Positions 54,839 through 64,000 of a DNA stretch of 64,000 nt are shown here, piece after piece. This DNA is from Synechococcus sp. PCC 7502 (lineage in GTDB: Bacteria; Cyanobacteriota; Cyanobacteriia; Pseudanabaenales; Pseudanabaenaceae), in NCBI RefSeq assembly GCF_000317085.1, contig NC_019702.1, positions 3,440,394 to 3,504,393 on the forward strand, written 5' to 3'. Within the stretch, counting starts at the first letter, position 1; each line of letters begins with the position of its first letter. The notes beneath the pieces are model-generated. The model saw only the letters and a list, made by a program, of their open reading frames with translations, did no database searches and was not told where the DNA came from. A program made the position numbers and the translations under genes.

Positions 54839-55172
54839 GGTAATTTTTAAATATTTAAGTTATTAATCACAAGTTTTATCACAATCCATCCCAACTTAAT
54901 TAAGAAATGTGATTACGAAATATCAGATTAAATCTTGAGAGCACAACTTAAGCAAATATTTGTTACTTCCTTCCGAATATAAAAGTAAAACTAATTAAAT
55001 GGAGTAAAGGAGTGAAACCCCTGCGTGGGTAATGCGCCCACACACCCCCAACACCTTAAAGTTTCAGTGGGAATAGAGTAGAGAAATCCTTGGAAATAAA
55101 CGATCGCTAACTGGAGAAATCTTGTAGCAGCCCTTAAAAGTATTAAGATATTTATGAGTCAGTTTATGGATA
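54839..55172. other. Intergenic region between fabZ and hom
   Basis: 334 bases without a gene between the divergent fabZ and hom genes. The left 140 bases are AT-rich. From about 55005 the base composition shifts and inverted repeats appear (see the candidate RNA at 55005-55110). No tRNA and no known riboswitch consensus was recognised. Confidence 0.6.
55005..55110 (+). ncRNA. Candidate structured RNA or mRNA leader upstream of hom
   Basis: Within an otherwise AT-rich gap the plus strand has TGAAAC at 55013-55018 pairing exactly with GTTTCA at 55061-55066, enclosing a C-rich region with the hairpin GTGGG (55025-55029)/CCCAC (55037-55041). Runs CCCC, CCCCC and ACACACCCCC resemble unpaired C-rich regions of small cyanobacterial RNAs. 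I recognise no known family (not SAM-I, 6S, SRP or Yfr1). Confidence 0.35.
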
Positions 55173-56462
55173 ATGCTTGTGAGTTACAAAGTTGGGATTT
55201 TGGGGATGGGAACCGTAGGCACGGGAGTTGCCAAAATTCTCCTTGATCCCGTTGGTCGCCATGCCATCCTGCAATCAGTGGAAATTAAGCGGGTGGGGGT
55301 GCGATCGCTTAATAAAGACCGAGGAATTATCCTTGATCCCAGCATTTTTACTGACGATCTGGAAGCAGTTGTAACCGATCCTAATATTGATGTGGTTATA
55401 GAGCTAATTGGTGGCATTGAACCAGCACGCAGTTTAATTTTGCAAGCGATCGCCCAAGGCAAACATATAGTCACAGCTAACAAAGCCGTTTTAGCGCGCT
55501 ATGGAGATGAAATATTTACCGCAGCGACAGCTAAGGGGGTGTATGTAATGCTCGAAGCTGCCGTTGGTGGTGGCATTCCCATTATTCAAACCTTAAAACA
55601 AGCTCTAGGTGCCAATAAAATTACAGCGGTTACAGGCATTATTAACGGCACGACCAACTATATCTTAAGTCGCATGTCTGCCAACCCCCATGAAAGCTTT
55701 GCCGAGATTTTAGCCGATGCTCAGGCACTTGGTTATGCCGAAGCTGATCCCACTGCCGATGTCGATGGTTATGATGCCACGGATAAGATTGCAATTTTGG
55801 CGAGTTTAGCATTTGGTGATCGCATTAAGCTAGAGCAGATTTACCGAGAAGGGATTCGCCATGTAACCAGTACCGATGTGGCTCGTGCCGCCGAACTAGG
55901 ATATGTGATTAAGCTCTTGGCGATCGCCCGCAATCATGAAGGCTTAGAAATCAGAGTCCATCCCACTCTAGTTCCAAAGGATCACCCCCTTGCCAGTATC
56001 AATGGCGTAACTAATGCCATTACTGTTGCTGGCGATCCCATTGGTGAAGTTGTCTTATCAGGGGCGGGGGCAGGGATGGGTGCTACAGCTAGTGCTGTGG
56101 TTGCCGATCTAATTAACATTGTTGCCGCCATTCAAGTTCAGCCTCAGAGACCAAATCAACTCATGGGCTGTTCCCATCACCACTATGCTACGGTTAAGCC
56201 AATTACAGTATCTACTTCTCAGTACTACCTGAGATTGCTGGCATACGATCATGCAGGGGTAATTGGTGATCTTGGCAACTGTTTTGGTAAATATGAAGTT
56301 AACCTAGAAACCATCCTGCAAAAACACCATCACCAAGGGCTAGCGGAAATTATTGTAGTTACTAAAGTTGTGAGCGAGTTAAACCTCCAAACCGCATTAA
56401 CAGAAATTCGCAGCTTAGCAGCGTTGCATAGTATTCCTACCGTACTAAGACTTTTAGCTTAG
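55173..56462 (+). CDS. hom: Homoserine dehydrogenase
   Basis: The 429-residue enzyme has a Rossmann NAD(P) domain (VGILGMGTVGTGVAKILLDP), the catalytic region GGGIPIIQTLKQALGANKIT, GIINGTTNYILSRMS, ALGYAEADPTADVDGYDATD, and a C-terminal ACT domain (YYLRLLAYDHAGVIGDLGNC) that binds threonine for feedback inhibition. It reduces aspartate semialdehyde to homoserine for threonine and methionine. ATG at 55173. Confidence 0.96.
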   Translation: MLVSYKVGILGMGTVGTGVAKILLDPVGRHAILQSVEIKRVGVRSLNKDRGIILDPSIFTDDLEAVVTDPNIDVVIELIGGIEPARSLILQAIAQGKHIVTANKAVLARYGDEIFTAATAKGVYVMLEAAVGGGIPIIQTLKQALGANKITAVTGIINGTTNYILSRMSANPHESFAEILADAQALGYAEADPTADVDGYDATDKIAILASLAFGDRIKLEQIYREGIRHVTSTDVARAAELGYVIKLLAIARNHEGLEIRVHPTLVPKDHPLASINGVTNAITVAGDPIGEVVLSGAGAGMGATASAVVADLINIVAAIQVQPQRPNQLMGCSHHHYATVKPITVSTSQYYLRLLAYDHAGVIGDLGNCFGKYEVNLETILQKHHHQGLAEIIVVTKVVSELNLQTALTEIRSLAALHSIPTVLRLLA

Positions 56463-56621
56463 TTTGCCCAGATTTATCCAGATAAAAAGTTTTAGCGCAC
56501 CCTAATATATCAACAGGCCTCAAACTGTTATACTCAGTAAGCGGTTTTTAGATTAGACTATAAAAACTTAAAAAATTTAAATTGTATTAATTCAAACATT
56601 ATTTATAGGAGTAAGGAAGCT

Positions 56622-56951
56622 ATGTCATCAGCGGTTGCAGTCTCAGATTCTAGCTTTGAGCAGGACGTAATAGCGAGTGAAATCCCTGTTCTAGTTGACT
56701 TCTGGGCACCTTGGTGCGGTCCTTGCCGCGTAGTTGCTACGGTCGTAGACGAAATTGCCAATCAATACGAAGGTAAGGTTAAAGTTGTAAAGCTAAATAC
56801 CGATGAAAACCCCGGTATTGCCACCCAGTACGGTATTCGTAGCATTCCTACCCTGATGCTATTCAAAGGCGGACAAAAAGTTGATTCTGTAGTTGGTGCC
56901 GTCCCTAAAACCACGATCGCTAATACCATTGAAAAGCATTTAGCTGATTAG
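56622..56951 (+). CDS. trxA: Thioredoxin
   Basis: A 109-residue thioredoxin with the active site WCGPC (residues 31-35; Cys32, Cys35) in [16 protein letters not shown], cis-Pro in [15 protein letters not shown] and a normal fold length. It reduces target disulfides, in cyanobacteria with electrons from photosystem I through ferredoxin-thioredoxin reductase. Preceded by an AGGAG-like ribosome site. pyrR starts six bases after its stop. Confidence 0.97.
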   Translation: MSSAVAVSDSSFEQDVIASEIPVLVDFWAPWCGPCRVVATVVDEIANQYEGKVKVVKLNTDENPGIATQYGIRSIPTLMLFKGGQKVDSVVGAVPKTTIANTIEKHLAD

Positions 56952-56956
56952 TTCCA

Positions 56957-57493
56957 GTGTCTCATGTCATTCAAATTCTCTCGGCTGAAGAAGTAAGGCG
57001 CACTGTTAATCGTCTGGCATCGCAGATTGTGGAAAGTTGTGCGGATTTGTCTGACTTGGTTTTATTGGGAATTCGCACTAGAGGCGTACCCTTGTCTAAG
57101 GTTATTGCTAAACAAATCAATATTTTAGAAAACGTAAATGTCCCCACGGGAGCGATCGACATCACCTTTTACCGAGATGACCTAGATCGCATTGGCTTAA
57201 GAGAGCCTGGTAAAACCGATATTCCCTTTGACCTAAATCGGAAGACGGTTGTTCTTATTGATGATGTCATTTATAGTGGCAGAACTATAGGTGCCTCTCT
57301 TAGTGCCGTTAATGATCATGGTCGTCCCCAGTGCGTAAGGCTGGCAGTATTAGTAGATCGGGGACATAGGGAGCTACCGATTCATGCTGATTTTGTGGGT
57401 AAAGTGCTACCAACTTCTAAGGATGAGCAGGTTAAGGTTTTTCTCCAAGACCCCGATGGACGGGATGAAGTGCAGTTAATTAAACCCAAGTAA
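56957..57493 (+). CDS. pyrR: PyrR-type bifunctional regulator/uracil phosphoribosyltransferase
   Basis: The 178-residue protein has [29 protein letters not shown], the PRPP loop [18 protein letters not shown] and [13 protein letters not shown]-like [20 protein letters not shown]. It converts uracil and PRPP to UMP and, in bacteria with pyr attenuators, regulates pyrimidine genes; no pyr operon is adjacent, so regulation is not shown here. GTG start at 56957, coupled to trxA. Confidence 0.92.
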   Translation: MSHVIQILSAEEVRRTVNRLASQIVESCADLSDLVLLGIRTRGVPLSKVIAKQINILENVNVPTGAIDITFYRDDLDRIGLREPGKTDIPFDLNRKTVVLIDDVIYSGRTIGASLSAVNDHGRPQCVRLAVLVDRGHRELPIHADFVGKVLPTSKDEQVKVFLQDPDGRDEVQLIKPK

Positions 57494-57666
57494 ATCTGTC
57501 AATCTTGTTGGGAGACTAGTTTTAACCTATAGCTCTGGTTAGATTTAGAGTGAGAGATATAGGGCTGTCCTGCCAAAAATATTATTTATAATTTATGGTA
57601 TTGTTGAATACATATAGATTTTGATTATTAGTGAAACCTTAGAGTAAGACTACCAGAGAAATTACT

Positions 57667-57888
57667 ATGTCGGACAATCTACCTACCGATGTCGAAAAGA
57701 AACGCAAACCGATTGAGTTAGACCCTGCACTTTTAGCGGAGCTTTCTGAGGTCACTAATAATCCAACAGAAGTAATTGATGTGGCAATCAGGCAGTGGTT
57801 GCAAAGAAGAGCGATTAAAGAGGCTGATAATTCCCGTCCTCTCACCATGAACCCAATTGTCCCACCTAGGGGAGAATGGAATGATTAG
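57667..57888 (+). CDS. Small conserved hypothetical protein upstream of zeta-carotene desaturase
   Basis: A 73-residue charged protein starting MSDNLPTDVEKKRKPIELDP, with LLAELSEVTNNPTEVIDVAI and RQWLQRRAIKEAD, a helix-helix pattern like a ribbon-helix-helix or VapB-type dimer. It ends SRPLTMNPIVPPRGEWND. Only 21 bases before the desaturase gene, so likely in the same transcript. No function recognised. Confidence 0.7.
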   Translation: MSDNLPTDVEKKRKPIELDPALLAELSEVTNNPTEVIDVAIRQWLQRRAIKEADNSRPLTMNPIVPPRGEWND

Positions 57889-57909
57889 CAGGGAATAGTT
57901 ATTGGTTGT

Positions 57910-59298
57910 ATGAAAGTAGCAATTATTGGTGCGGGATTGGCAGGGATGACCACTGCCTTAGAGTTATGCGATCGCGGGCATGAAGTAGAAATATTTGAAT
58001 CTCGTCCCTTTGTGGGCGGTAAAGTAGGTAGCTGGCTTGATACCGATGGCAACCATATTGAAATGGGACTGCATGTATTTTTTGGCTGCTACTATAATCT
58101 TTTTGCCCTCATGGAAAAAGTGGGAGCATTGGATCACCTCCTACTTAAGGAACATACTCATACTTTTATTCAGAAGGATGCAAAAACAGGAGCATTGGAT
58201 TTTCGTAACTTTGGGGGCGCACCGTGGCATGGACTGAAGGCATTTTTTACCACCGATCAACTTTCTACCTTAGATAAAATTCAAAATGCGATCGCAATTG
58301 GTACTAGTCCAGTAGTTAGAGCCTTGGTAGATTTTGATGGAGCAATGCAAAGTATCCGTAAGTTAGATGGCATTAGTTTCAAAGATTGGTTTTTGTCCCA
58401 CGGTGGCTCCCAAGCTAGTTTAGATAATATGTGGGATGCGATCGCCTATGGATTAGGATTCATTGACTGTGAACATATTTCCGCCAGATGTATGTTAACT
58501 ATTTTTCAGTTCTTTGCCACTAAAACCGAAGCATCAGTACTGAGAATGCTAGAAGGTTCACCCGATCAGTTTTTGCATAAGCCTATTGTTAGCTATATTG
58601 AAAGCAAAGGCGGCAAAATCCATCTGCGGCGGGGTGTACGAGAAATTTTATTTGAAGGTGAAGGCGATCGCACTCAAGTAACTGGATTTGTTATTGGCGA
58701 AGAAATTATTACTGCCGATGTGTATGTTTGTGCTGCTGCTGTCCCCGCCACCCAACGCTTGATCCCAGAAAAGTGGCGAGTTTGGTCACAGTTTGACAAT
58801 ATTTATAAGCTCGATGCTGTCCCTGTCGTCACCGTGCAACTACGGTTTGATGGTTGGATTAACGATCTGGAAATGGATAATTTGCTCTATGCCGTTAAGG
58901 TAGATTTTTCCACCTTTGCTGATCTAGCGGTTACTAGCCCAACCAATTACAAAAAAGCATGGGAAGGATCACTGTTGCAATTAGTCCTAACTCCCGGTGA
59001 TCCATTTATTAAACAAAGTAATGAGGCGATCGCCCAACATACTCTGGATCAAGTTCATGAAATTCTACCTTCTAGTCGTAACTTAAATATGACTTGGTAT
59101 AGTGTGGTCAAGTTGGCACAGTCTTTATATCGTGAGGCTCCGGGTATGGATGTGTATCGCCCTGCTCAAGCTACTCCTATTTCTAACTTCTTTTTGGCTG
59201 GTAGCTATACGATGCAGGATTATATTGACAGCATGGAAGGCGCAACAATTTCAGGTAAGTTATGCAGTAAAGCAATCCTAGCCTCTATGGATATATAA
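57910..59298 (+). CDS. crtQ: Zeta-carotene desaturase (plant-type, CrtQ/ZDS)
   Basis: The 462-residue flavoprotein begins with the dinucleotide-binding motif [20 protein letters not shown], then [20 protein letters not shown], and ends with [20 protein letters not shown], the FAD-binding carotenoid desaturase signature. [15 protein letters not shown] is typical for ZDS. It turns 9,9'-di-cis-zeta-carotene into tetra-cis-lycopene for carotenoid synthesis at the thylakoid or cell membrane, passing electrons to plastoquinone. Length normal. Confidence 0.95.
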   Translation: MKVAIIGAGLAGMTTALELCDRGHEVEIFESRPFVGGKVGSWLDTDGNHIEMGLHVFFGCYYNLFALMEKVGALDHLLLKEHTHTFIQKDAKTGALDFRNFGGAPWHGLKAFFTTDQLSTLDKIQNAIAIGTSPVVRALVDFDGAMQSIRKLDGISFKDWFLSHGGSQASLDNMWDAIAYGLGFIDCEHISARCMLTIFQFFATKTEASVLRMLEGSPDQFLHKPIVSYIESKGGKIHLRRGVREILFEGEGDRTQVTGFVIGEEIITADVYVCAAAVPATQRLIPEKWRVWSQFDNIYKLDAVPVVTVQLRFDGWINDLEMDNLLYAVKVDFSTFADLAVTSPTNYKKAWEGSLLQLVLTPGDPFIKQSNEAIAQHTLDQVHEILPSSRNLNMTWYSVVKLAQSLYREAPGMDVYRPAQATPISNFFLAGSYTMQDYIDSMEGATISGKLCSKAILASMDI

Positions 59299-59345
59299 GC
59301 TAAGCTAAACCTCCGTCCAATAGGGAGTTAAAACTAATAATAATT

Positions 59346-59801
59346 TTATAGCTTTGCTTTCCGACGAATTAACGCCTCACCTGTGGGTCTTTCAGTCACG
59401 AACTTCCATAATATTTCGTTGATTTCCTCTAAGGAAGTATCTCCGAACACAGAAGCAATCCCAGCATAAAAAGCTTGTTCGATCACGATGACTTGCTCAG
59501 TGAGTTTCCTCCCAGTTATTGAGAGTGCAAGTATTACCATCCTGCGATCGTGTTCAGCAGGTGTTCGCTCTACCAAGCCTTTCTCCACTAGGGTATTTAC
59601 CAACCGACTTGGGCTACCCGTTTCACAGACGAGCCGTTCCCCCAGTTCAATCAGCGATAGGGGCGCATGGTCATAAAGAACTCGTAATACCTCAGCTTGC
59701 GAAGTGGTTAAGCCAATTGGCTCAAGCGCCGCAGACAGTAGACGATCGCCTTCCCGTTGTGATGCCAAAATCAGATAACGTAATTCTTCAATAGCATTCA
59801 T
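59346..59801 (-). CDS. MarR-family transcriptional regulator
   Basis: The 151-residue protein has a winged helix: LTTSQAEVLRVLYDHAPLSL, ELGERLVCETGSPSRLVNTL, VEKGLVERTPAEHDRRMVIL. It probably binds as a dimer and responds to a small ligand. It is coupled (ATGA overlap, 59798-59801) to the alpha/beta hydrolase gene, so it may control that gene or its own expression; the operator was not found. Confidence 0.9.
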   Translation of the reverse strand: MNAIEELRYLILASQREGDRLLSAALEPIGLTTSQAEVLRVLYDHAPLSLIELGERLVCETGSPSRLVNTLVEKGLVERTPAEHDRRMVILALSITGRKLTEQVIVIEQAFYAGIASVFGDTSLEEINEILWKFVTERPTGEALIRRKAKL

Positions 59802-60541
59802 CTTGTAATCAATTCACCTACCAAATGATCCTGTAAAAACTCTCGAATAGCATTAGCATACGTTACTGGATGAGTAAAACGGAACATATGCCCTGTGTTA
59901 GGCAAAATCACTTCAGTCGCATTTGGAATTCCCTCGACCAACTGTTGTGCTGCATTTTTACCGATTAGCCTTTCATACGCAGGGGTAAGAATTAAAGTAG
60001 GTACCTGAATGTGATCGAGTTTACCTAGGTAGTTAGCTGAAAATGCAGCTTTCATACGGCTTAGGTAGCTGCGACGAGGCGTATTTTGTATAAATAACTC
60101 CCGAATTGCGGATTGTGACAGAGGTACTTGTCCATCCACATCAAACGGAGAAGCTAGACTTTGGGCATGAAAGCGCAAAGTGATTTGCTGATATAAGTTC
60201 CCTGGCAGGAAAGATGCGGCGGTCAGTTTGAGCTTTGTGATTGGGTTAGTAATTGGATTGGCAGCAAATCCGCCAGACAAAACTAATGCCACAAGTCCAC
60301 GGGGATGTCGAGTCGCCAGAGCGATCGCTATGTTTGCTCCAAAGGAGTCACCAACAAGAATATAGCGATCCAGATCGACAACTTGTCCAGCTACAAAATC
60401 GGCATAAGCTTCTATATTATCAAGGGCTTCTGGCAATCGCATTGTTCTCAAAGACCAGTCCGATAGGGGTGTCAGTTGCTCCAGATACCAGGGGCTGCCA
60501 GAGAAACAAGGTACAGTCACAATTGTTGAAGGAGAAATCAT
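59798..60541 (-). CDS. Alpha/beta hydrolase
   Basis: The 247-residue enzyme has the nucleophile elbow VGDSFGANIAIAL (Ser), PTLILTPAYERLIGKNAA with the likely Asp/Glu region, and the catalytic His in NTGHMFRFTHPV. The N-terminal half is a normal alpha/beta hydrolase core. The substrate is unknown. First gene of a pair with the MarR regulator. Confidence 0.88.
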   Translation of the reverse strand: MISPSTIVTVPCFSGSPWYLEQLTPLSDWSLRTMRLPEALDNIEAYADFVAGQVVDLDRYILVGDSFGANIAIALATRHPRGLVALVLSGGFAANPITNPITKLKLTAASFLPGNLYQQITLRFHAQSLASPFDVDGQVPLSQSAIRELFIQNTPRRSYLSRMKAAFSANYLGKLDHIQVPTLILTPAYERLIGKNAAQQLVEGIPNATEVILPNTGHMFRFTHPVTYANAIREFLQDHLVGELITR

Positions 60542-60760
60542 AGGAGTATTTAAACTAATTACATATCATTTAATAACATGTCATCAATATAAACAGATTA
60601 GTAACAATTAGTCAATAGTCTTATCTTATTAGTAGTCGTAGTTTAAGTGGTCTAACAATCCCCATGCACATCGACGATTAGAGGTGCGTTACGATACAAA
60701 GGCTATTGGGGGCAGGTGGATACTCAAAGATTAGGGGTAGAGCGTCAACAGCCCAAGTCA

Positions 60761-61069
60761 TTAATCGTTGTACATTTCCCTTACCAGATGCTGAGGCTTA
60801 TAGGTAGGATGATCGATCCCTCGGAACTGTCCATATTCACTTAGTTCTGCGCGTAACATTGCTACTTCCCTTTGAATTGGGGCGATCGCTTGGGCAATTC
60901 GATCATCTATTTCCGTATTTTTAACATACATATCGGGGTTATCAAGGTAAAAATAAATTGCCTTTTCAATGACTTCAAGTACGGAGATACCCTCTTGTTT
61001 AGCTCGTATTTTAATACGTTCCACAACTATGGGATCAAGTTTTTGCGAGGATTTAGGTTTTTCTGACAC
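60761..61069 (-). CDS. Small hypothetical protein with ribbon-helix-helix-like N-terminus
   Basis: A 102-residue protein: KLDPIVVERIKIRAKQEGIS and VLEVIEKAIYFYLDNPDMYV resemble an RHH DNA-binding or antitoxin-like unit; IDDRIAQAIAPIQREVAMLR adds a coiled-coil helix and the tail is YGQFRGIDHPTYKPQ. It starts at ATG 61069. No partner toxin is adjacent. Conserved in some cyanobacteria as far as I recall; role unknown. Confidence 0.7.
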   Translation of the reverse strand: MSEKPKSSQKLDPIVVERIKIRAKQEGISVLEVIEKAIYFYLDNPDMYVKNTEIDDRIAQAIAPIQREVAMLRAELSEYGQFRGIDHPTYKPQHLVREMYND

Positions 61070-61144
61070 AGGTTTAGGAGTATTACAGAGGGAGAATAGC
61101 GATCGCCCTCCTGAGACATCAATAATAACCTAGCATAAACTAAA

Positions 61145-62155
<1,011 letters not shown>

Positions 62156-62341
62156 TCAACCGTAAAAATGTGTATAGAATTTAACCAGTCTTCTAGTTTA
62201 CTCAAAACTGCATCATTTAATCTGATAAGTTGCATATTTTTAAGAATTACTCCCTTATCAGTTAAAAATTAAAGTGTGAAAGCTTTGCCTTTACGAAAGG
62301 GCGAAAGACATTTACTCATTTAACTAGCTATAGGCTCCGCC

Positions 62342-63556
62342 ATGAATAGTCTGCTCCCAAAAACTGCATATCCCCAATCATTTTATATTCATATTCCCTT
62401 TTGCCAGAGGAAATGCTTTTACTGTGATTTTGCGATTACCACGGGGAAAGCTGACTTACAAGAACGGTATGTAGAGGTGCTGTGCCAAGAGATTAAGCTT
62501 GTGGCTATGGAGGTAATCCACCAATTAGATCAAATAAGAGATAAACAAAGTAACCAATTACCCGAACTTAAAACTATTTTTTGGGGTGGTGGTACGCCGT
62601 CGTTGCTAAAGCCTAGGCAAATAGGTGAGATTTTAAATAGAATTAGTCAATACTGGGCGATCGCCCCCGATGCGGAAATCAGCCTAGAAGTAAATCCGGG
62701 AACGGTGACAGCACAAAGCCTAAAAGAATTGCGATCGCTAGGGATCAATCGGATTAGTTTGGGAGCGCAGGCATTTCAAGATCAGTTGCTAGACCTCTGC
62801 GGTCGAGGACATGGGGTCACGGAAATTTATGAGGCGGTGACAGGGATTAAAAAGGCGGGGCTGGATAACTTTAGTTTAGATTTAATTTCAGGATTACCTA
62901 CACAAACCATTGAGCAATGGCAAGAATCTTTGGAGCAGGCGATCGCCCTCGAACCTAAACATATATCTGTGTATGACCTGACCATTGAGCCGAGTACTGC
63001 CTTTGGCAAACGCTATGAAGCCGGAGCTAAACCTTTACCCACGGAAGAATCTACGGTAGCAATGTATTTAATGGCACGCGATCGCTTACAAACGGCAGGC
63101 TATAACCATTATGAAATTTCCAACTATGCCGTGGCTAACTATCAATCTCGCCATAATCTCACCTATTGGCATAATCAGCCCTTTTATGGCGTTGGTATGG
63201 GAGCTACGAGTTATATCAATCAATACCGTTTTGATCGCCCGCGCAAAATGCGTGAATACACGGCAATGGTAGAAGCTTGGACGGAGGGAAAGGCTCCGAC
63301 TGTACCTAAAATTAGCGATCGCGAAGAGTTATTTGATACTTTAATGCAGGGACTACGCCTAGAACAGGGATTGAGTTTAGAGTATTTAATTAATAGATTT
63401 GGGGCAGCACCGATCCAGCAGGTTTTACAGCAGATAGAGGCTTATTCTCCCCACTGGGTAAACATCTCTGGGGAATATCTCAGCCTGACCCAGCCACAGG
63501 GTTGGTTATTTTCCGATGAAGTAATTGGCAAACTATTTACATATTTTTTTGGATAA
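62342..63556 (+). CDS. hemW: HemW-type radical SAM protein
   Basis: The 404-residue protein has the CxxxCxxC cluster (Cys21, Cys25, Cys28) in FYIHIPFCQRKCFYCDF, WGGGTPSLL, ISLEVNPGTVTAQSLKEL, NRISLGAQAFQDQLLDLCGR and NYAVANYQSRHNLTYWHNQP, and a C-terminal HemN-like domain. HemW binds heme and is not a true coproporphyrinogen oxidase (the CxxxCxxC without an extra Cys of HemN). Role: heme chaperone. ATG at 62342. Confidence 0.92.
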   Translation: MNSLLPKTAYPQSFYIHIPFCQRKCFYCDFAITTGKADLQERYVEVLCQEIKLVAMEVIHQLDQIRDKQSNQLPELKTIFWGGGTPSLLKPRQIGEILNRISQYWAIAPDAEISLEVNPGTVTAQSLKELRSLGINRISLGAQAFQDQLLDLCGRGHGVTEIYEAVTGIKKAGLDNFSLDLISGLPTQTIEQWQESLEQAIALEPKHISVYDLTIEPSTAFGKRYEAGAKPLPTEESTVAMYLMARDRLQTAGYNHYEISNYAVANYQSRHNLTYWHNQPFYGVGMGATSYINQYRFDRPRKMREYTAMVEAWTEGKAPTVPKISDREELFDTLMQGLRLEQGLSLEYLINRFGAAPIQQVLQQIEAYSPHWVNISGEYLSLTQPQGWLFSDEVIGKLFTYFFG

Positions 63557-64000
63557 GGTAGCAATACATACTTTACAAATTATCACAATAGGTATATATT
63601 CTTATCTAGTGACAAGTCGATTTAAATTTAACTATACTTTCTCTTTGTCCACTAACTTACTCAAGAGGGTAAATGTATGACTAAATCAACGTCCACCTCA
63701 AATAATTCTGGATTAGGCTCTGGACTAGTTGGATTAAATTGAATTCCCTCCAAACCTAAATCCCCCTTCTACGTCACTTCAACTTTTTAATTTTCTTACT
63801 ATTTCCGTAGCATTTCTAAGTTTGGATGTTTGTTCCTAAAGTTGCTGATAGTTCCTATGGATATGACGCGCATCCCTATCTATAGATGATTTAGTTATAC
63901 TTGGGACAAATGATCTAAAAACTCAATCAAAAATCTGATTGGATCATCTAACTGAAAATCCAACTCGAGAATTTTACGCAAAGAAGTTCAAGACTAATTT
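63557..64000. other. Gene-free right end, with a possible 21-residue ORF
   Basis: 444 bases with no recognisable gene. ATG at 63677, preceded by an AGAGGG site, opens a 21-codon frame (MTKSTSTSNNSGLGSGLVGL, N, stop). Downstream sequence is T-rich and holds no ORF of note up to the window edge. It could be the 5' region of a gene that lies outside. Confidence 0.5.

Noticed and set aside
55005-55110. SAM, cobalamin or T-box riboswitch, or 6S/SRP/RNase P RNA
   Set aside because: None of the signature motifs (for example GATGAAACC-like SAM core, B12 box, GGAAGCAG of SRP RNA) is present.

Overview
The window is chromosomal DNA from a cyanobacterium, probably a small-genome Pseudanabaena- or Synechococcus-like lineage. 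The palindrome GCGATCGC (HIP1) occurs dozens of times inside and between genes. Diagnostic cyanobacterial genes are present: RpaB response regulator, two high-light-inducible proteins (one-helix CAB-like), zeta-carotene desaturase, plant-type D-glycerate 3-kinase, two ClpS adaptors and an ACT-fused malic enzyme. The DNA is AT-rich. No rRNA, tRNA, CRISPR array or intact insertion sequence was seen. The species call is inference; the phylum call is firm.

Layout. 0-5 kb: the start of a LivH-type permease running off the left edge, an RNase II/R family exonuclease, a membrane protein, glycerate kinase and a divergent Hli gene. 5-11.1 kb: a minus-strand series of malic enzyme, a giant acidic Hsp70-like protein and a BlaI/M56-peptidase pair resembling the copper-responsive PetR/PetP. 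11-20.2 kb: a UvrD-like helicase, Uma2 nuclease-like protein, acyltransferase-like protein, ClpS, a decayed gene, a membrane cupredoxin, a TPR protein and a copper-type P-ATPase. 20.2-27.9 kb is the accessory part: HicBA and PemK/MazF modules separated by fragments of what looks like an HsdS C-terminal tail, a single-chain restriction-methylation enzyme, an antitoxin/PIN pair, an 11-unit 21/22-bp tandem repeat, and a duplicated fragment of a pyruvate-kinase-like gene around a secreted protein gene.

28-44.6 kb is mostly core: FabF/AcpP, a heptose-phosphate adenylyltransferase, fasciclin protein, Ssb, TsaC, RpaB next to a second Hli gene, LspA, a second ClpS whose leader has been duplicated, a glycosyltransferase, a zinc-ligand-poor ribosomal protein L36, RuvC, a Ca2+/H+ antiporter, a DegT aminotransferase and a PIN/TRAM protein. 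44.7-46.9 kb is a two-gene adenine methylase/restriction module without HIP1 sites, likely acquired. 47-63.6 kb returns to core genes: CDF and anion transporters, CoaX, the fabZ-lpxA-ydcF-aldolase-rimM run, homoserine dehydrogenase, TrxA-PyrR, zeta-carotene desaturase, a MarR/hydrolase pair, IlvC and HemW.

Themes: light acclimation (RpaB, Hli), copper handling (PetRP-like pair, cupredoxin, P-ATPase), N-degron adaptors (two ClpS), and genome defence. The least explained items are the phased tandem repeat at 25.5 kb, the HsdS-tail/toxin-antitoxin mosaic at 20.3-21.6 kb, the acidic Hsp70-like protein, and a possible structured RNA before the homoserine dehydrogenase gene.
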